This document shows, piece by piece, positions 35,262 to 42,935 of a stretch of 64,000 bases of DNA (within the stretch, counting starts at the first letter, position 1; each line of letters begins with the position of its first letter). The stretch is taken from positions 21,187 to 85,186 of the forward strand of contig CADCVW010000030.1 in assembly GCA_902806235.1 (NCBI GenBank), given 5' to 3'. Under the pieces are notes generated by a model. That model was given only the letters and a program-made list of their open reading frames with translations. It was not told the origin of the DNA and did not search any database. The stretch is from an uncultured Sphingomonadaceae bacterium (GTDB lineage: Bacteria > Pseudomonadota > Alphaproteobacteria > Sphingomonadales > Sphingomonadaceae). A program made the position numbers and the translations under genes.

Positions 35262-36086
35262 CTAGCCCGGCAGGCGCCAGCTGATCGACTGCTCGTTGCT
35301 GCCGGAAACGGGGCGGCCGTCCGCGTCCGTGGCGGGGCGGAAACGCGCGCGGCGCTGGAAGATGCGGCAGGTCTCGGCGTCTAGGCTGTTCGACCCGCTC
35401 GACAGGATCACCGAACAGTCGTCGACGCGGCCGTTCGGGTCGACAGACAAGCGCACGCGGACCGTGCCCTGCTCGTCGTTGCGCAGCGCGGAGGCGGGAT
35501 ATTCGAGCCCGGCGAGCCACGACGCTTTGGAGCCCACGGGGGCGGGGGGCGCGGCGCGGCCCCCCTCGCGCCGCAGCACGGCCGGTTCCGGGGCGGGCGG
35601 GGCGGCTTCGGCCAGCCGCGCGGACGGAGCATCGCCGCGCAGCGCGTCGATGCGCTCGCGCAGGCGGCGCGCCGCGGCGCCGCTGCCGGCGAGCGGCAAG
35701 GTGCGCAACGTCGCGCCGTTCACGTCGAGCACGCGCAGCTCGCTCGCGGTAGCAAAGCCGTCCAGGAACTCGGCCGGCATGAGGGTGACGAGGCCGTCGC
35801 TTGCGCTGACCGACTCGCCGCCCTCGAACTGCTGGCCGTCGAGGCCAAAGGCGAGCCGTTGAACGCTGCCGGGCGCGGCGCGGCCGCGGCGGTCGATGAT
35901 CAAGGCGACGCGACCGTCGGTACCGAGCCCTAGCGCGACGTAGCCGCCCCCCGCGGCATCGAGCGTGCGGCCCGCGATGCACAGGTCGCGACCGCTGCGG
36001 CCGACCTCCCAGACGGACGCGGCGCTCTGCGCGGCGATGGGCGTGACGGGGAGGGCGAGCAGGGTGAGAGCGGCCAAGCGGTTCAT
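35262..36086 (-). CDS. TonB C-terminal domain protein (energy-transducer family), periplasmic
   Basis: 274 residues. Signal peptide 1-19 (MNRLAALTLLALPVTPIAAQ). The middle domain (about 25-160) is of unknown type; a Pro/Ala-rich linker follows; the C-terminal 80 residues form a TonB-like domain: LEYPASALRNDEQGTVRVRLSVDPNGRVDDCSVILSSGS and FRPATDADGRPV. Unlike classical TonB it has a cleavable signal rather than a membrane anchor, so it is probably a stand-alone periplasmic TonB-fold protein. No ExbB/D nearby. Confidence 0.8.
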   Translation of the reverse strand: MNRLAALTLLALPVTPIAAQSAASVWEVGRSGRDLCIAGRTLDAAGGGYVALGLGTDGRVALIIDRRGRAAPGSVQRLAFGLDGQQFEGGESVSASDGLVTLMPAEFLDGFATASELRVLDVNGATLRTLPLAGSGAAARRLRERIDALRGDAPSARLAEAAPPAPEPAVLRREGGRAAPPAPVGSKASWLAGLEYPASALRNDEQGTVRVRLSVDPNGRVDDCSVILSSGSNSLDAETCRIFQRRARFRPATDADGRPVSGSNEQSISWRLPG

Positions 36087-36129
36087 AAGCGAAAGGCTTC
36101 CGCCAAGCGCCGGGCCGCTGTCAATCCTA

Positions 36130-37206
36130 CTACACGGGACGCGCGCCGATCCGCGTCAGCCGCGCGGCGACGGACGCTGCGCCGGGGACGAAGCGCAGCA
36201 GCCGCGCGGCCACCCCGCTCGCGGCAGGCGCTTCGGCGAGCGACTTGATCGCCCCCGCGACGGCAAGCGGCCGGGCGGCGCGGCGCGCGAAGCGGCGCTG
36301 GAATGCGGGCGCGGACGGTCCGCCCCGCGCGACGCCCAGCCCGCTGGCGAGGGCGATGGCGACGCCGTCGCCCGCCAGGCTGGCGATCACCGCGCCTTGG
36401 TCGCCAAGCCTGAATAGGCCGGGTTCCGTGCCGCGCGCGCGCCAGCCGTAGGGCACGCCGGCGATCGCGGCCCAGCCGTCCTCGGCCTGCTCGATCCAGC
36501 GGCCGAGCGCGCGCGCCTCGCGCGCCAGGTCGGCGAGGAGCTTGGCCGAGCCGCCCGCCATGCGCTCCTGCGCGACCGAGAGGCAGAGGTTGGCGGAGCC
36601 GTCCTCCTGCAGCAGCAGTCCGGCGTAGCCGTCGGGCAGCGGGTGGAGCTCGATAAAGCCCGCGAGCCGGTCGCGGTCGGCGGGCCGCGGCATCATCGCC
36701 GCTCGCAGGCCAGCGGCGAGCGGGCGGTCGGCGATCGGGCGAGCCGCGCCGCGCAGCTCGTGCTTGCCGGTGGCGAGGTAGAGCCGGTCGGCGACGATCT
36801 CCTGCCCGTCGGAAAGGCGCACCGCGCGCTCGTCGGGATCGACGCTGCGCACCGAAACGCCCCGGCGCACGACGGCACCTTGTTCCGCCGCGCGGGCGAG
36901 CAACGCTTCATCCAGAGTCCGGCGTGACAGCCCTGCAGCGAGATGAGGTAGGTCCGCCTCGGCCGCGCCCGCGTTCGTCACCACGCGCAGCCGGGTGATC
37001 GGGTGCGCGCCGAGCGTGGCGGCGTTCAACCCACACTGGCGGAGCAACGATAGCGCGTCCCAGCCGAGGAAGCCACCGCAGACGAGGTCGCGCGGGCCAC
37101 GGCTGCGCTCGAGCAGCTCCACGGTGTCGCCCCGGCGCGCGAGGCCGATCGCCGCCGCCGCCCCGGCCGGCCCGCCGCCGACGATCAGCGCAGCCGTTCG
37201 ACGCAT
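36130..37206 (-). CDS. FAD-dependent oxidoreductase, geranylgeranyl reductase-like
   Basis: 358 residues. FAD-binding GGGPAGAAAAIGLARRG at residues 9-25, CGGFLGWDAL (the conserved C-G-G/E segment after the first strands), GDQGAVIASLAGDGVAIALASG near 270 (second FAD motif). It resembles the FixC/geranylgeranyl reductase and aromatic monooxygenase group. Its start lies 22 bases inside the 3' end of the methyltransferase gene, so it is the third gene of a coupled operon with a type III polyketide synthase; it probably reduces or hydroxylates the polyketide product. Confidence 0.88.
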   Translation of the reverse strand: MRRTAALIVGGGPAGAAAAIGLARRGDTVELLERSRGPRDLVCGGFLGWDALSLLRQCGLNAATLGAHPITRLRVVTNAGAAEADLPHLAAGLSRRTLDEALLARAAEQGAVVRRGVSVRSVDPDERAVRLSDGQEIVADRLYLATGKHELRGAARPIADRPLAAGLRAAMMPRPADRDRLAGFIELHPLPDGYAGLLLQEDGSANLCLSVAQERMAGGSAKLLADLAREARALGRWIEQAEDGWAAIAGVPYGWRARGTEPGLFRLGDQGAVIASLAGDGVAIALASGLGVARGGPSAPAFQRRFARRAARPLAVAGAIKSLAEAPAASGVAARLLRFVPGAASVAARLTRIGARPV

Positions 37207-37874
37207 AACCGGTAGGGGAAGCGGCGACCGACGCGCGCGCCGTGCACGCCCGCGTCGGCCAGGATGGCGCGCCATTCGTCGGCGCGGAAGGAGCGGGCGA
37301 TAGACAGCGTGCCGTCCTCGCGGACGATACGGTGTGCGCCGAGCATGCGGGCGAGCAGTGGATAGCCGCGGTGGGGCAGGTAACGGCGGTGGAGGTCATT
37401 GACGAACCAGCCGAGCCGCGCGGTGCGCTCCATGTGGCGAAGGAAGGCGCGCAGCTGTCCGGGCGTCATGTGGTGCGCGACCAAGCTGCTGACGACGAAG
37501 TCGAACGGCTCGGGCTGGTCAGTGTAGTCGCCAGTGCGGTAGTCGATCGGCAGCTCCGTGGGCGTGAGCGCGCGGGCGACGGCTACCGACTTGGGGTTAA
37601 GATCGACGCCGACGAGGCGGGCTTCCTTGTCCCGGCGCCGCGCCCAGTCGGCGATCTCGCGCAGCATGTCGCCGCTGCCGAAGCCGACGTCGAGGAGCGA
37701 GAAGGAGCGGCGTGGGCCCACCGCCCTGTCGAGAAACTCGAGCGTCGGTCGCGCGGCGAGCGTCCAGCGGTTCACGCGCGACAAGTCGCGGAGCACTTGA
37801 TCGTAGACGGCAGGGGGCAGCTCTGCCGCGTCCATCTGCTCCTCGGCGAAGCTGCGCCGGGCGAGGCTCGTCAT
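37185..37874 (-). CDS. Class I SAM-dependent methyltransferase
   Basis: 229 residues. Motif I FSLLDVGFGSGDMLREIADWA, LVGVDLNPKSV, YRTGDYTD and FDFVVSSLVAHHM. This is the methyltransferase usually found between type III polyketide synthase and FAD oxidoreductase genes. ATG 37874 overlaps the polyketide synthase stop (ATGA) and the 3' end overlaps the FAD gene by 22 bases. Expected to methylate the polyketide ring or carboxyl; position unknown. Confidence 0.9.
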   Translation of the reverse strand: MTSLARRSFAEEQMDAAELPPAVYDQVLRDLSRVNRWTLAARPTLEFLDRAVGPRRSFSLLDVGFGSGDMLREIADWARRRDKEARLVGVDLNPKSVAVARALTPTELPIDYRTGDYTDQPEPFDFVVSSLVAHHMTPGQLRAFLRHMERTARLGWFVNDLHRRYLPHRGYPLLARMLGAHRIVREDGTLSIARSFRADEWRAILADAGVHGARVGRRFPYRLCVERLR

Positions 37875-38947
37875 GCCGCGCTCCGGAAGCGGAAGCCCTC
37901 GGCGGCGAGGCCGGGGCCGAAGGCGACGGCGACGCCGGGACCCGGGGCGGGCTCGGCGAGCAGCTTTTGCAGCACGAACATCAGCGTCGACGAGCTCATG
38001 TTGCCGAAGTCGGCGAGCACCGCGCGCGACGGCTGCAGCGCGTCGCGAGGGAGCGCCAGCGCGCCCTCCACCGCTTCGAGGATCGAGCGCCCGCCGGCAT
38101 GGACTGCCCAACGCGAAACGTGGTGCGGTTCGGCCCCGTCGAGCACGCGTTCCAACAGCGCAGGGTCGCGCAGAGCGCCGGCGATGCGCTGCGGCACTTC
38201 GCCCGATAGGTGCATGGCAAAGCCGGTGTCGCCGATCACCCAAGTGATAAGCTCGGAGCTCCCCGCCAGGGTCGTCGCGAAAGGGCAGCTGATTTCCAAC
38301 CCGCGCGGTTCGGCGCTGACGATCGCGGCGGCGGCGCCGTCGCCGAACTGGAGCATGGCGAGCAGCGGCTCGATCTCGCGAGCTGGCTGGAGGTGCAGCG
38401 TGGACAGCTCGACGGTGACGACGAGCACGCGCGCTCCCGGTTCGGAGCGGACGAGGTGATGCGCGACGCGCAAGGCGGCGACGGCGGCGTAGCAGCCCAT
38501 GAAGCCGACCAGGGTGCGCTCGACGTGGGAGCCGAGGCCCAACTCGGCGGCGATGAGCTGGTCGACGCCGGGCGCGACGAAGCCGGTGCAGCTAGCGACG
38601 ACCAAATGGGTGACCTCGCCCAGGTCGCCGAGCTTGTCGATCGCGGCGAGCGCGAGACGCGGCGCTTCGGCCGCGTAAATGCGCATGCGGGCGGAGGTCG
38701 GCGGCGGATCGCCGTGGTAGAAGCCGCCGGGACAGACCGGCGAACCGCCGCCCGGCGCTGCGGGCAGCACCGACCAGCGGTGGCCGATGCCCGAGCGCTC
38801 CGCCATGCGGCGGAACAGCGCGCGGCGGCGCGAGTCGTCGATCTGCTCGGTCGCCCAATTGACGAAGGCTTCGTGCACGTCGTGGCCGGGCACGGCGGTG
38901 GCGACGGCGTTGATGTGCGCGGGGGCGGGCGGGCGGAGGCCGGTCAT
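37871..38947 (-). CDS. Type III polyketide synthase (chalcone/stilbene synthase superfamily)
   Basis: 358 residues, thiolase fold. The catalytic triad is visible: Cys in ASCTGFVAPGVD, His in WAVHAGGRSILEAVE and Asn in DFGNMSSSTLMFVL. The family condenses malonyl-CoA units on an acyl-CoA starter to give alkylpyrones or alkylresorcinols. ATG 38947. With the overlapping methyltransferase and FAD genes it forms a compact three-gene biosynthetic unit. Starter and chain length cannot be read from the sequence by eye. Confidence 0.93.
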   Translation of the reverse strand: MTGLRPPAPAHINAVATAVPGHDVHEAFVNWATEQIDDSRRRALFRRMAERSGIGHRWSVLPAAPGGGSPVCPGGFYHGDPPPTSARMRIYAAEAPRLALAAIDKLGDLGEVTHLVVASCTGFVAPGVDQLIAAELGLGSHVERTLVGFMGCYAAVAALRVAHHLVRSEPGARVLVVTVELSTLHLQPAREIEPLLAMLQFGDGAAAAIVSAEPRGLEISCPFATTLAGSSELITWVIGDTGFAMHLSGEVPQRIAGALRDPALLERVLDGAEPHHVSRWAVHAGGRSILEAVEGALALPRDALQPSRAVLADFGNMSSSTLMFVLQKLLAEPAPGPGVAVAFGPGLAAEGFRFRSAA

Positions 38948-39005
38948 CTCTAGCGGCGAGATAGGGAGGGAGGCGCCGTCGCGCCAGCGAAGGCCGGGCC
39001 AGCCC

Positions 39006-40583
39006 TCAGAACCGCAGCGCCTTGGCCCGCTTCACCCCCGGCAGGCGGCTCACCCGGTGTAGCAACTCGCCCGGCACCGCCCCGTCGACCGACAGGAGCA
39101 GCACCGCTTCCCCGCCTGCGTCGCGGCGGCCGAGGTGGAAGGTGCCGATGTTCACCCCCGCTTCCCCCAACGTCGTGCCGAGCCGGCCGATGAAGCCGGG
39201 CGCGTCCTCGTTGATCACGAACAGCATGTGGCCGGTCAGGTCCGCCTCAATCTTGATGCCGTAAAGCTCGACGAGGCGGGGCGCGCCCTGGCCGAAGAGC
39301 GTGCCAGCGACCGAGCGCTCGCCCTCCGGCGTTCCCGCGGCGACACGAATCAGTGTGTGGTAGTCGCCCTCGCGGTCGTGACGCACCTCACGCACATCCA
39401 GTCCGTGCTCGCGCGCGAGGTAGGGGGCGTTGACCATATTCACCGCGTCCGAGTGCACCCGCATCAGCCCGGCGAGCACGGCGCCAGTGATCGGCTTAGC
39501 GTTTAGCTGGGCCGCCGCGCCTTCGGTCTCGACGGATACCGTCGACACGCCGCCACCCTGCAGCTGGCCGACGAGGCCGCCCAGCTTCTCGGCGAGCGCC
39601 ATGTAGGGCTTAAGCCGCGGCGCTTCCTCAGCGGACAGGGACGGCATGTTGAGCGCGTTGGTGACGCCGCCCGTCGTCAAATACTCGGCCATCTGCTCGG
39701 CGACCTGGATCGCGACGTTGACCTGCGCCTCGGTGGTCGACGCGCCGAGGTGAGGAGTAGAGATGAAGCCGGGCGTGCCGAACAGCGTGGAAGCGGTGGC
39801 CGGCTCCTCAGCAAACACGTCGAGCGCCGCGCCGGCGACGTGGCCGCCGTCGAGCGCATCCTTCAGCGCGGCTTCGTCCACCAGCCCGCCGCGCGCGCAG
39901 TTGATGATGCGGACACCCTTCTTCGTCTTCGCCAGGTTCTCGCGGCCTAGGATGCCGCGCGTCTGGTCGGTCAGCGGCGTGTGAAGGGTGATGAAGTCGG
40001 CGCGGGCGAGAAGGTCGTCCAAGCCGACCTTTTCCACCCCCATCGCCAGCGCGCGGTCGGGAGTGAGGAAGGGATCGTAGGCGATCACCCGCATCTTGAG
40101 GCCCTGCGCGCGGTCGGCGACGATGGAACCGATGTTGCCCGCGCCGATCAGGCCGAGCGTCTTGCTCGTCAGCTCCACGCCCATAAAGCGGTTCTTCTCC
40201 CAGCGGCCGGCCTGGGTGGAGGCGTCGGCCGCGGGGATCTCGCGGGCCAGCGCGAACATCAGCGCCACTGCGTGCTCGGCGGTGGTGATCGAGTTACCGA
40301 AGGGCGTGTTCATGACAACGACGCCGCGGGCGCTAGCAGCCGGGATGTCGACGTTGTCGACGCCGATCCCGGCGCGGCCGATGACCTTGAGATTAGTCGC
40401 AGCGTCGAGCAACCTCTTCGTCACTTTGGTCGCGGAGCGGACGGCGAGGCCGTGGTAGTCGCCGATGATGGCGGCCTGCTCGTCAGGGGTGAGGCCCGGG
40501 CGCTCGTCCACTTCCAGCCCGCGGGCGCGGAAGATCTCGGCGGCCTTGGGGTCCATCTTGTCGGCGATCAGCACCTTAGGCAT
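39006..40583 (-). CDS. serA: D-3-phosphoglycerate dehydrogenase
   Basis: 525 residues, the long SerA form. The NAD-binding GLIGAGNIGSIVADRA (about 145-160), catalytic Arg in NCARGG, Glu, and His in HLGASTTEAQ are present. After residue 320 an allosteric-substrate-binding domain follows, then a C-terminal ACT domain (LFVINEDAPGFIGRLGTTLGEAGVNIGTFHLGR). First step of serine synthesis from 3-phosphoglycerate. serC lies upstream on the same strand with 141 bases between. Confidence 0.96.
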   Translation of the reverse strand: MPKVLIADKMDPKAAEIFRARGLEVDERPGLTPDEQAAIIGDYHGLAVRSATKVTKRLLDAATNLKVIGRAGIGVDNVDIPAASARGVVVMNTPFGNSITTAEHAVALMFALAREIPAADASTQAGRWEKNRFMGVELTSKTLGLIGAGNIGSIVADRAQGLKMRVIAYDPFLTPDRALAMGVEKVGLDDLLARADFITLHTPLTDQTRGILGRENLAKTKKGVRIINCARGGLVDEAALKDALDGGHVAGAALDVFAEEPATASTLFGTPGFISTPHLGASTTEAQVNVAIQVAEQMAEYLTTGGVTNALNMPSLSAEEAPRLKPYMALAEKLGGLVGQLQGGGVSTVSVETEGAAAQLNAKPITGAVLAGLMRVHSDAVNMVNAPYLAREHGLDVREVRHDREGDYHTLIRVAAGTPEGERSVAGTLFGQGAPRLVELYGIKIEADLTGHMLFVINEDAPGFIGRLGTTLGEAGVNIGTFHLGRRDAGGEAVLLLSVDGAVPGELLHRVSRLPGVKRAKALRF

Positions 40584-40615
40584 GGGTTCGGTCCTCGCTG
40601 CCAGTGTTCGAAGAA

Positions 40616-40640
40616 CCGTTCGCCCTGAGCTTGTCGAAGG
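40616..40640 (+). repeat. Dispersed GTTCGCCCTGAGCTTGTCGAAGG repeat
   Basis: CCGTTCGCCCTGAGC..GTCGAAGG in the serC-serA spacer; about 50 bases on, AGCTCAGCCCAAACGG is a partial inverted copy, so the pair can fold. A further inverted relative lies at 45830-45853. This short repeat type is widespread in proteobacterial intergenic DNA. Confidence 0.6.
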
Positions 40641-40724
40641 ACTCCCTCTTTCCCCAGCGCGGCCGAAGGGAAAGGGAGGCCTTTGGACCAGCTCAGCCCA
40701 AACGGAGTGGTTGGAAAGGGGCGG

Positions 40725-41876
40725 CTATTCCGTCGCCCGCGCCTCCGCCCAAGCCCAGTCGAGCCAAGGGCCGAGCGCGTCGATGTCCGCCGTCTCTACC
40801 GTCGCGCCGCACCAGATGCGCAGCCCCGAGGGCGCATCGCGATACGCGCCGACGTCGTAAGCTGCGTCCTCTGCCTCCAAGAGCGCGGCTACGCGCTTGG
40901 CGAGCGCGGCGGGGTCGTGGCCCTGCAGGCCTGCTTCGCTGAAACGGAGGCAGACGCTGGTGTTCGAACGGGTGCGCGGGTCGGCGGCGAGGTGCTCGAG
41001 CCATGGTCGCGATCCCACGATCCGATCGAGCGCGGCGGCATTGGCGTCGGCGCGGGCCATCAGCGCGGATAGGCCGCCCAAGCCGTCGGCCCACTCCAAC
41101 GCGGCGATGTAGTCCTCGACGCATAGCATGGAGGGCGTGTTGATCGTGTCGCCCTTGAAGATGCCCTCGATCAGCTTGTCGCCGCTGGTCAGGCGAAAAA
41201 TCTTGGGGAGAGGCCGGTCGGGCGCGTAGCTCTCCAGCCGCTCCACCGCGCGAGGCCCCAGGATGAGGATGCCGTGCCCGCCCTCGCCGCCGAGCACCTT
41301 CTGCCAGGAGAAGGTCACAACATCGAGCTTGGGCCAGGGCAGGCTTTGCGCGAAGGCGGCAGAGGTGGCGTCGCAGATGGTGAGGCCTGCGCGGTTGTCG
41401 GCGATCCAGTCGCCGTTGGGCACGCGGACGCCGCTGGTGGTGCCGTTCCAGGTGAACACGACGTCGGTAGCGAGGTCCACCGATGACAAGTCCGGCAGCT
41501 CGCCGTAAGGCGCGCGGACCACGCGGGGGTCGAGCCTGAGCTGCCTCACGGCGTCGGTTACCCAGCCTTCGCCGAAGCTCTCCCAGGCCAGCGTGGTGAC
41601 GGGGCGCGCGCCCAGCATGGTCCACATGGCCATCTCCACTGCGCCCGTGTCGGAAGCGGGGACGATGCCGATGCGGTGGGTGTCAGGCACTTCCAGCACC
41701 CGCCGGGTCAGCTCGATCGCGCGGGCGAGGCGCGCCTTGCCGAGCTTGGAGCGGTGCGAGCGGCCGAGCACCTCGGTGGGGAGCGCCGCCGCGCTCCACC
41801 CGGGCGGCTTGGCGCAGGGGCCGGAGGAAAAGAAGGGGCGCGCCGGCTTGGATGCCGGGCGGGTGTTCGTCGTCAT
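40725..41876 (-). CDS. serC: Phosphoserine aminotransferase
   Basis: 383 residues of the alphaproteobacterial SerC type: FSSGPCAKPPGW at the start, LGRSHRSKLGKARL, PASDTGAVEMAMW, DATSAAFAQ and the PLP-lysine segment TFSWQKVLGGEGGHG. It converts 3-phosphohydroxypyruvate and glutamate to phosphoserine. The start ATG 41876 has a GAGGAGAG ribosome-binding site that lies inside a small hairpin. Forms serC-serA with the gene downstream. Confidence 0.95.
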   Translation of the reverse strand: MTTNTRPASKPARPFFSSGPCAKPPGWSAAALPTEVLGRSHRSKLGKARLARAIELTRRVLEVPDTHRIGIVPASDTGAVEMAMWTMLGARPVTTLAWESFGEGWVTDAVRQLRLDPRVVRAPYGELPDLSSVDLATDVVFTWNGTTSGVRVPNGDWIADNRAGLTICDATSAAFAQSLPWPKLDVVTFSWQKVLGGEGGHGILILGPRAVERLESYAPDRPLPKIFRLTSGDKLIEGIFKGDTINTPSMLCVEDYIAALEWADGLGGLSALMARADANAAALDRIVGSRPWLEHLAADPRTRSNTSVCLRFSEAGLQGHDPAALAKRVAALLEAEDAAYDVGAYRDAPSGLRIWCGATVETADIDALGPWLDWAWAEARATE

Positions 41877-41881
41877 GTCGA

Positions 41882-41897
41882 CTCTCCTCGCAGAGAG
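41882..41897 (-). promoter_or_regulatory. Hairpin masking the serC ribosome-binding site (possible serC leader RNA)
   Basis: On the minus strand CTCTC-TGCGAG-GAGAG forms a 5-bp stem just before ATG 41876, hiding most of the GAGGAGAG Shine-Dalgarno. A second potential stem, GCC..CGCCG with CGGC, lies further upstream (about 41900-41925). A conserved structured serC leader is known in alphaproteobacteria; whether this is that motif needs a covariance-model test. Confidence 0.35.
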
Positions 41898-42087
41898 CGC
41901 GCGCCGCGTTGGGACGGCGTGGCCCGCCCGCGGCGGTAGAGGGCGGGACGGGGGAGTCAAGCGCGGGTTGATTACGTCCCGAAACCGGACGAAGGTCCCG
42001 AAAGTCCCGGGCGAAGTACAATTTTCGCTTCCCGCCGCGGTTGGCGCGCTGGCCGCGCCGGAGCCGGAAAAGCTAACCTTATAAAGT

Positions 42088-42117
42088 GCCGGGCGCGTTC
42101 CAACGGACGCGCCCGGC
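42088..42117 (-). terminator. Intrinsic terminator of the glycine-zipper gene
   Basis: Perfect 11-bp stem GCCGGGCGCGT / ACGCGCCCGGC with an 8-base loop, 56 bases after the stop at 42174. On the minus strand the stem is followed by CACTTTAT, a short T-rich tract, which fits termination in that direction and separates the gene from serC. Confidence 0.6.
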
Positions 42118-42173
42118 TGTAGGACAGCGGAAATTGCGCGGGCCGCCGGAGACTCGCCCCGCCGGCCCCGCCG

Positions 42174-42659
42174 TCAGCGGCAGCGCACGTTGTCGCGCTG
42201 GATCGCCCGGCCGGCGAGCGCACCCGCCGCGCCGCCCAGCAAGGTGCCGAGCGTGTTGCTGCCGCCCGGCGCGATGAACCGGCCGAGCAGCCCGCCGGCG
42301 ACGCCGCCGACGATCAGACCGGTCGTGCCGTCGGAACGGCGGCAGTAGTAGCGCCCGTCTTGCCCGCGGTAGATGCGCTCGTTGGCGCTGAGCACGCGCG
42401 GCCGGTAGGACGGGTCGTCGCGGTAGTAGCGGTCAGCGTAGTAGCGGTCGTAGCCGGGCTCCGGCCGGTTGTAGTCGTAGCGCTGATACTCGCGGTAGTC
42501 GCGGCGCGCCTGGCGGACGTCCTGCCGGTACTCGCGCCGGGCTTCGCGCTCGGCCTTGCGGTAATCGCGCTCGGCGCGGGAGGACTGCGCTGCGGCCGGC
42601 GCGGCGACGGGCACGGCCATCAGCGACAGAGCGACGGCGGAAAGGATGGGGGTACGCAT
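42174..42659 (-). CDS. Glycine-zipper 2TM domain protein, exported
   Basis: 161 residues. Signal peptide 1-25 (to APAAAQS). The mature protein has a Tyr/Arg/Asp-rich low-complexity region (about 30-85) with repeated RxxYRxDxR patterns, then a C-terminal glycine zipper GLIVGGVAGGLLGRFIAPGGSNTLGTLLGGAAGALAG of the SlyB/Rick_17kDa type. Probably an outer-membrane or envelope-associated structural protein. ATG 42659 with AGGAG upstream. The 5' leader contains interleaved inverted repeats (42699-42750). Confidence 0.88.
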   Translation of the reverse strand: MRTPILSAVALSLMAVPVAAPAAAQSSRAERDYRKAEREARREYRQDVRQARRDYREYQRYDYNRPEPGYDRYYADRYYRDDPSYRPRVLSANERIYRGQDGRYYCRRSDGTTGLIVGGVAGGLLGRFIAPGGSNTLGTLLGGAAGALAGRAIQRDNVRCR

Positions 42660-42698
42660 GGTACGACTCCTGAAACGGAAACTGCCGGAAGGAACGGA

Positions 42699-42750
42699 GC
42701 GGGGCGGGCGCAGGTTGCGTGAACCGAAAACAACCTGCGGTTCACCCCGC
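42699..42750. promoter_or_regulatory. Interleaved inverted repeats (pseudoknot-like or alternative hairpins)
   Basis: Three perfect pairs: CGCAGGTTG (42709-42717) with CAACCTGCG (42731-42739); GTGAACCG (42719-42726) with CGGTTCAC (42738-42745); GCGGGG (42699-42704) with CCCCGC (42745-42750). The first two cross each other, so they cannot both form as simple hairpins. The site lies 40-91 bases upstream of the glycine-zipper start and 186 bases before ctpA on the other strand. Confidence 0.5.
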
Positions 42751-42935
42751 AGCAAGACGGTTCGCACTTCCAAGCAGCTTTGTGCGGCGTGGCCCGCCAA
42801 CCAAACGGAGCCCGCCGCCGTCGGACGCGGTGGAGCCGCGCCGGCCGGCGCAGGGCTCCGTTCACCGCCCGTTTTCCTCCGACCGGCTAACGCCTATATT
42901 CGCTCGCACACCCTCTCGCAGGACGCCCAGCCCCC

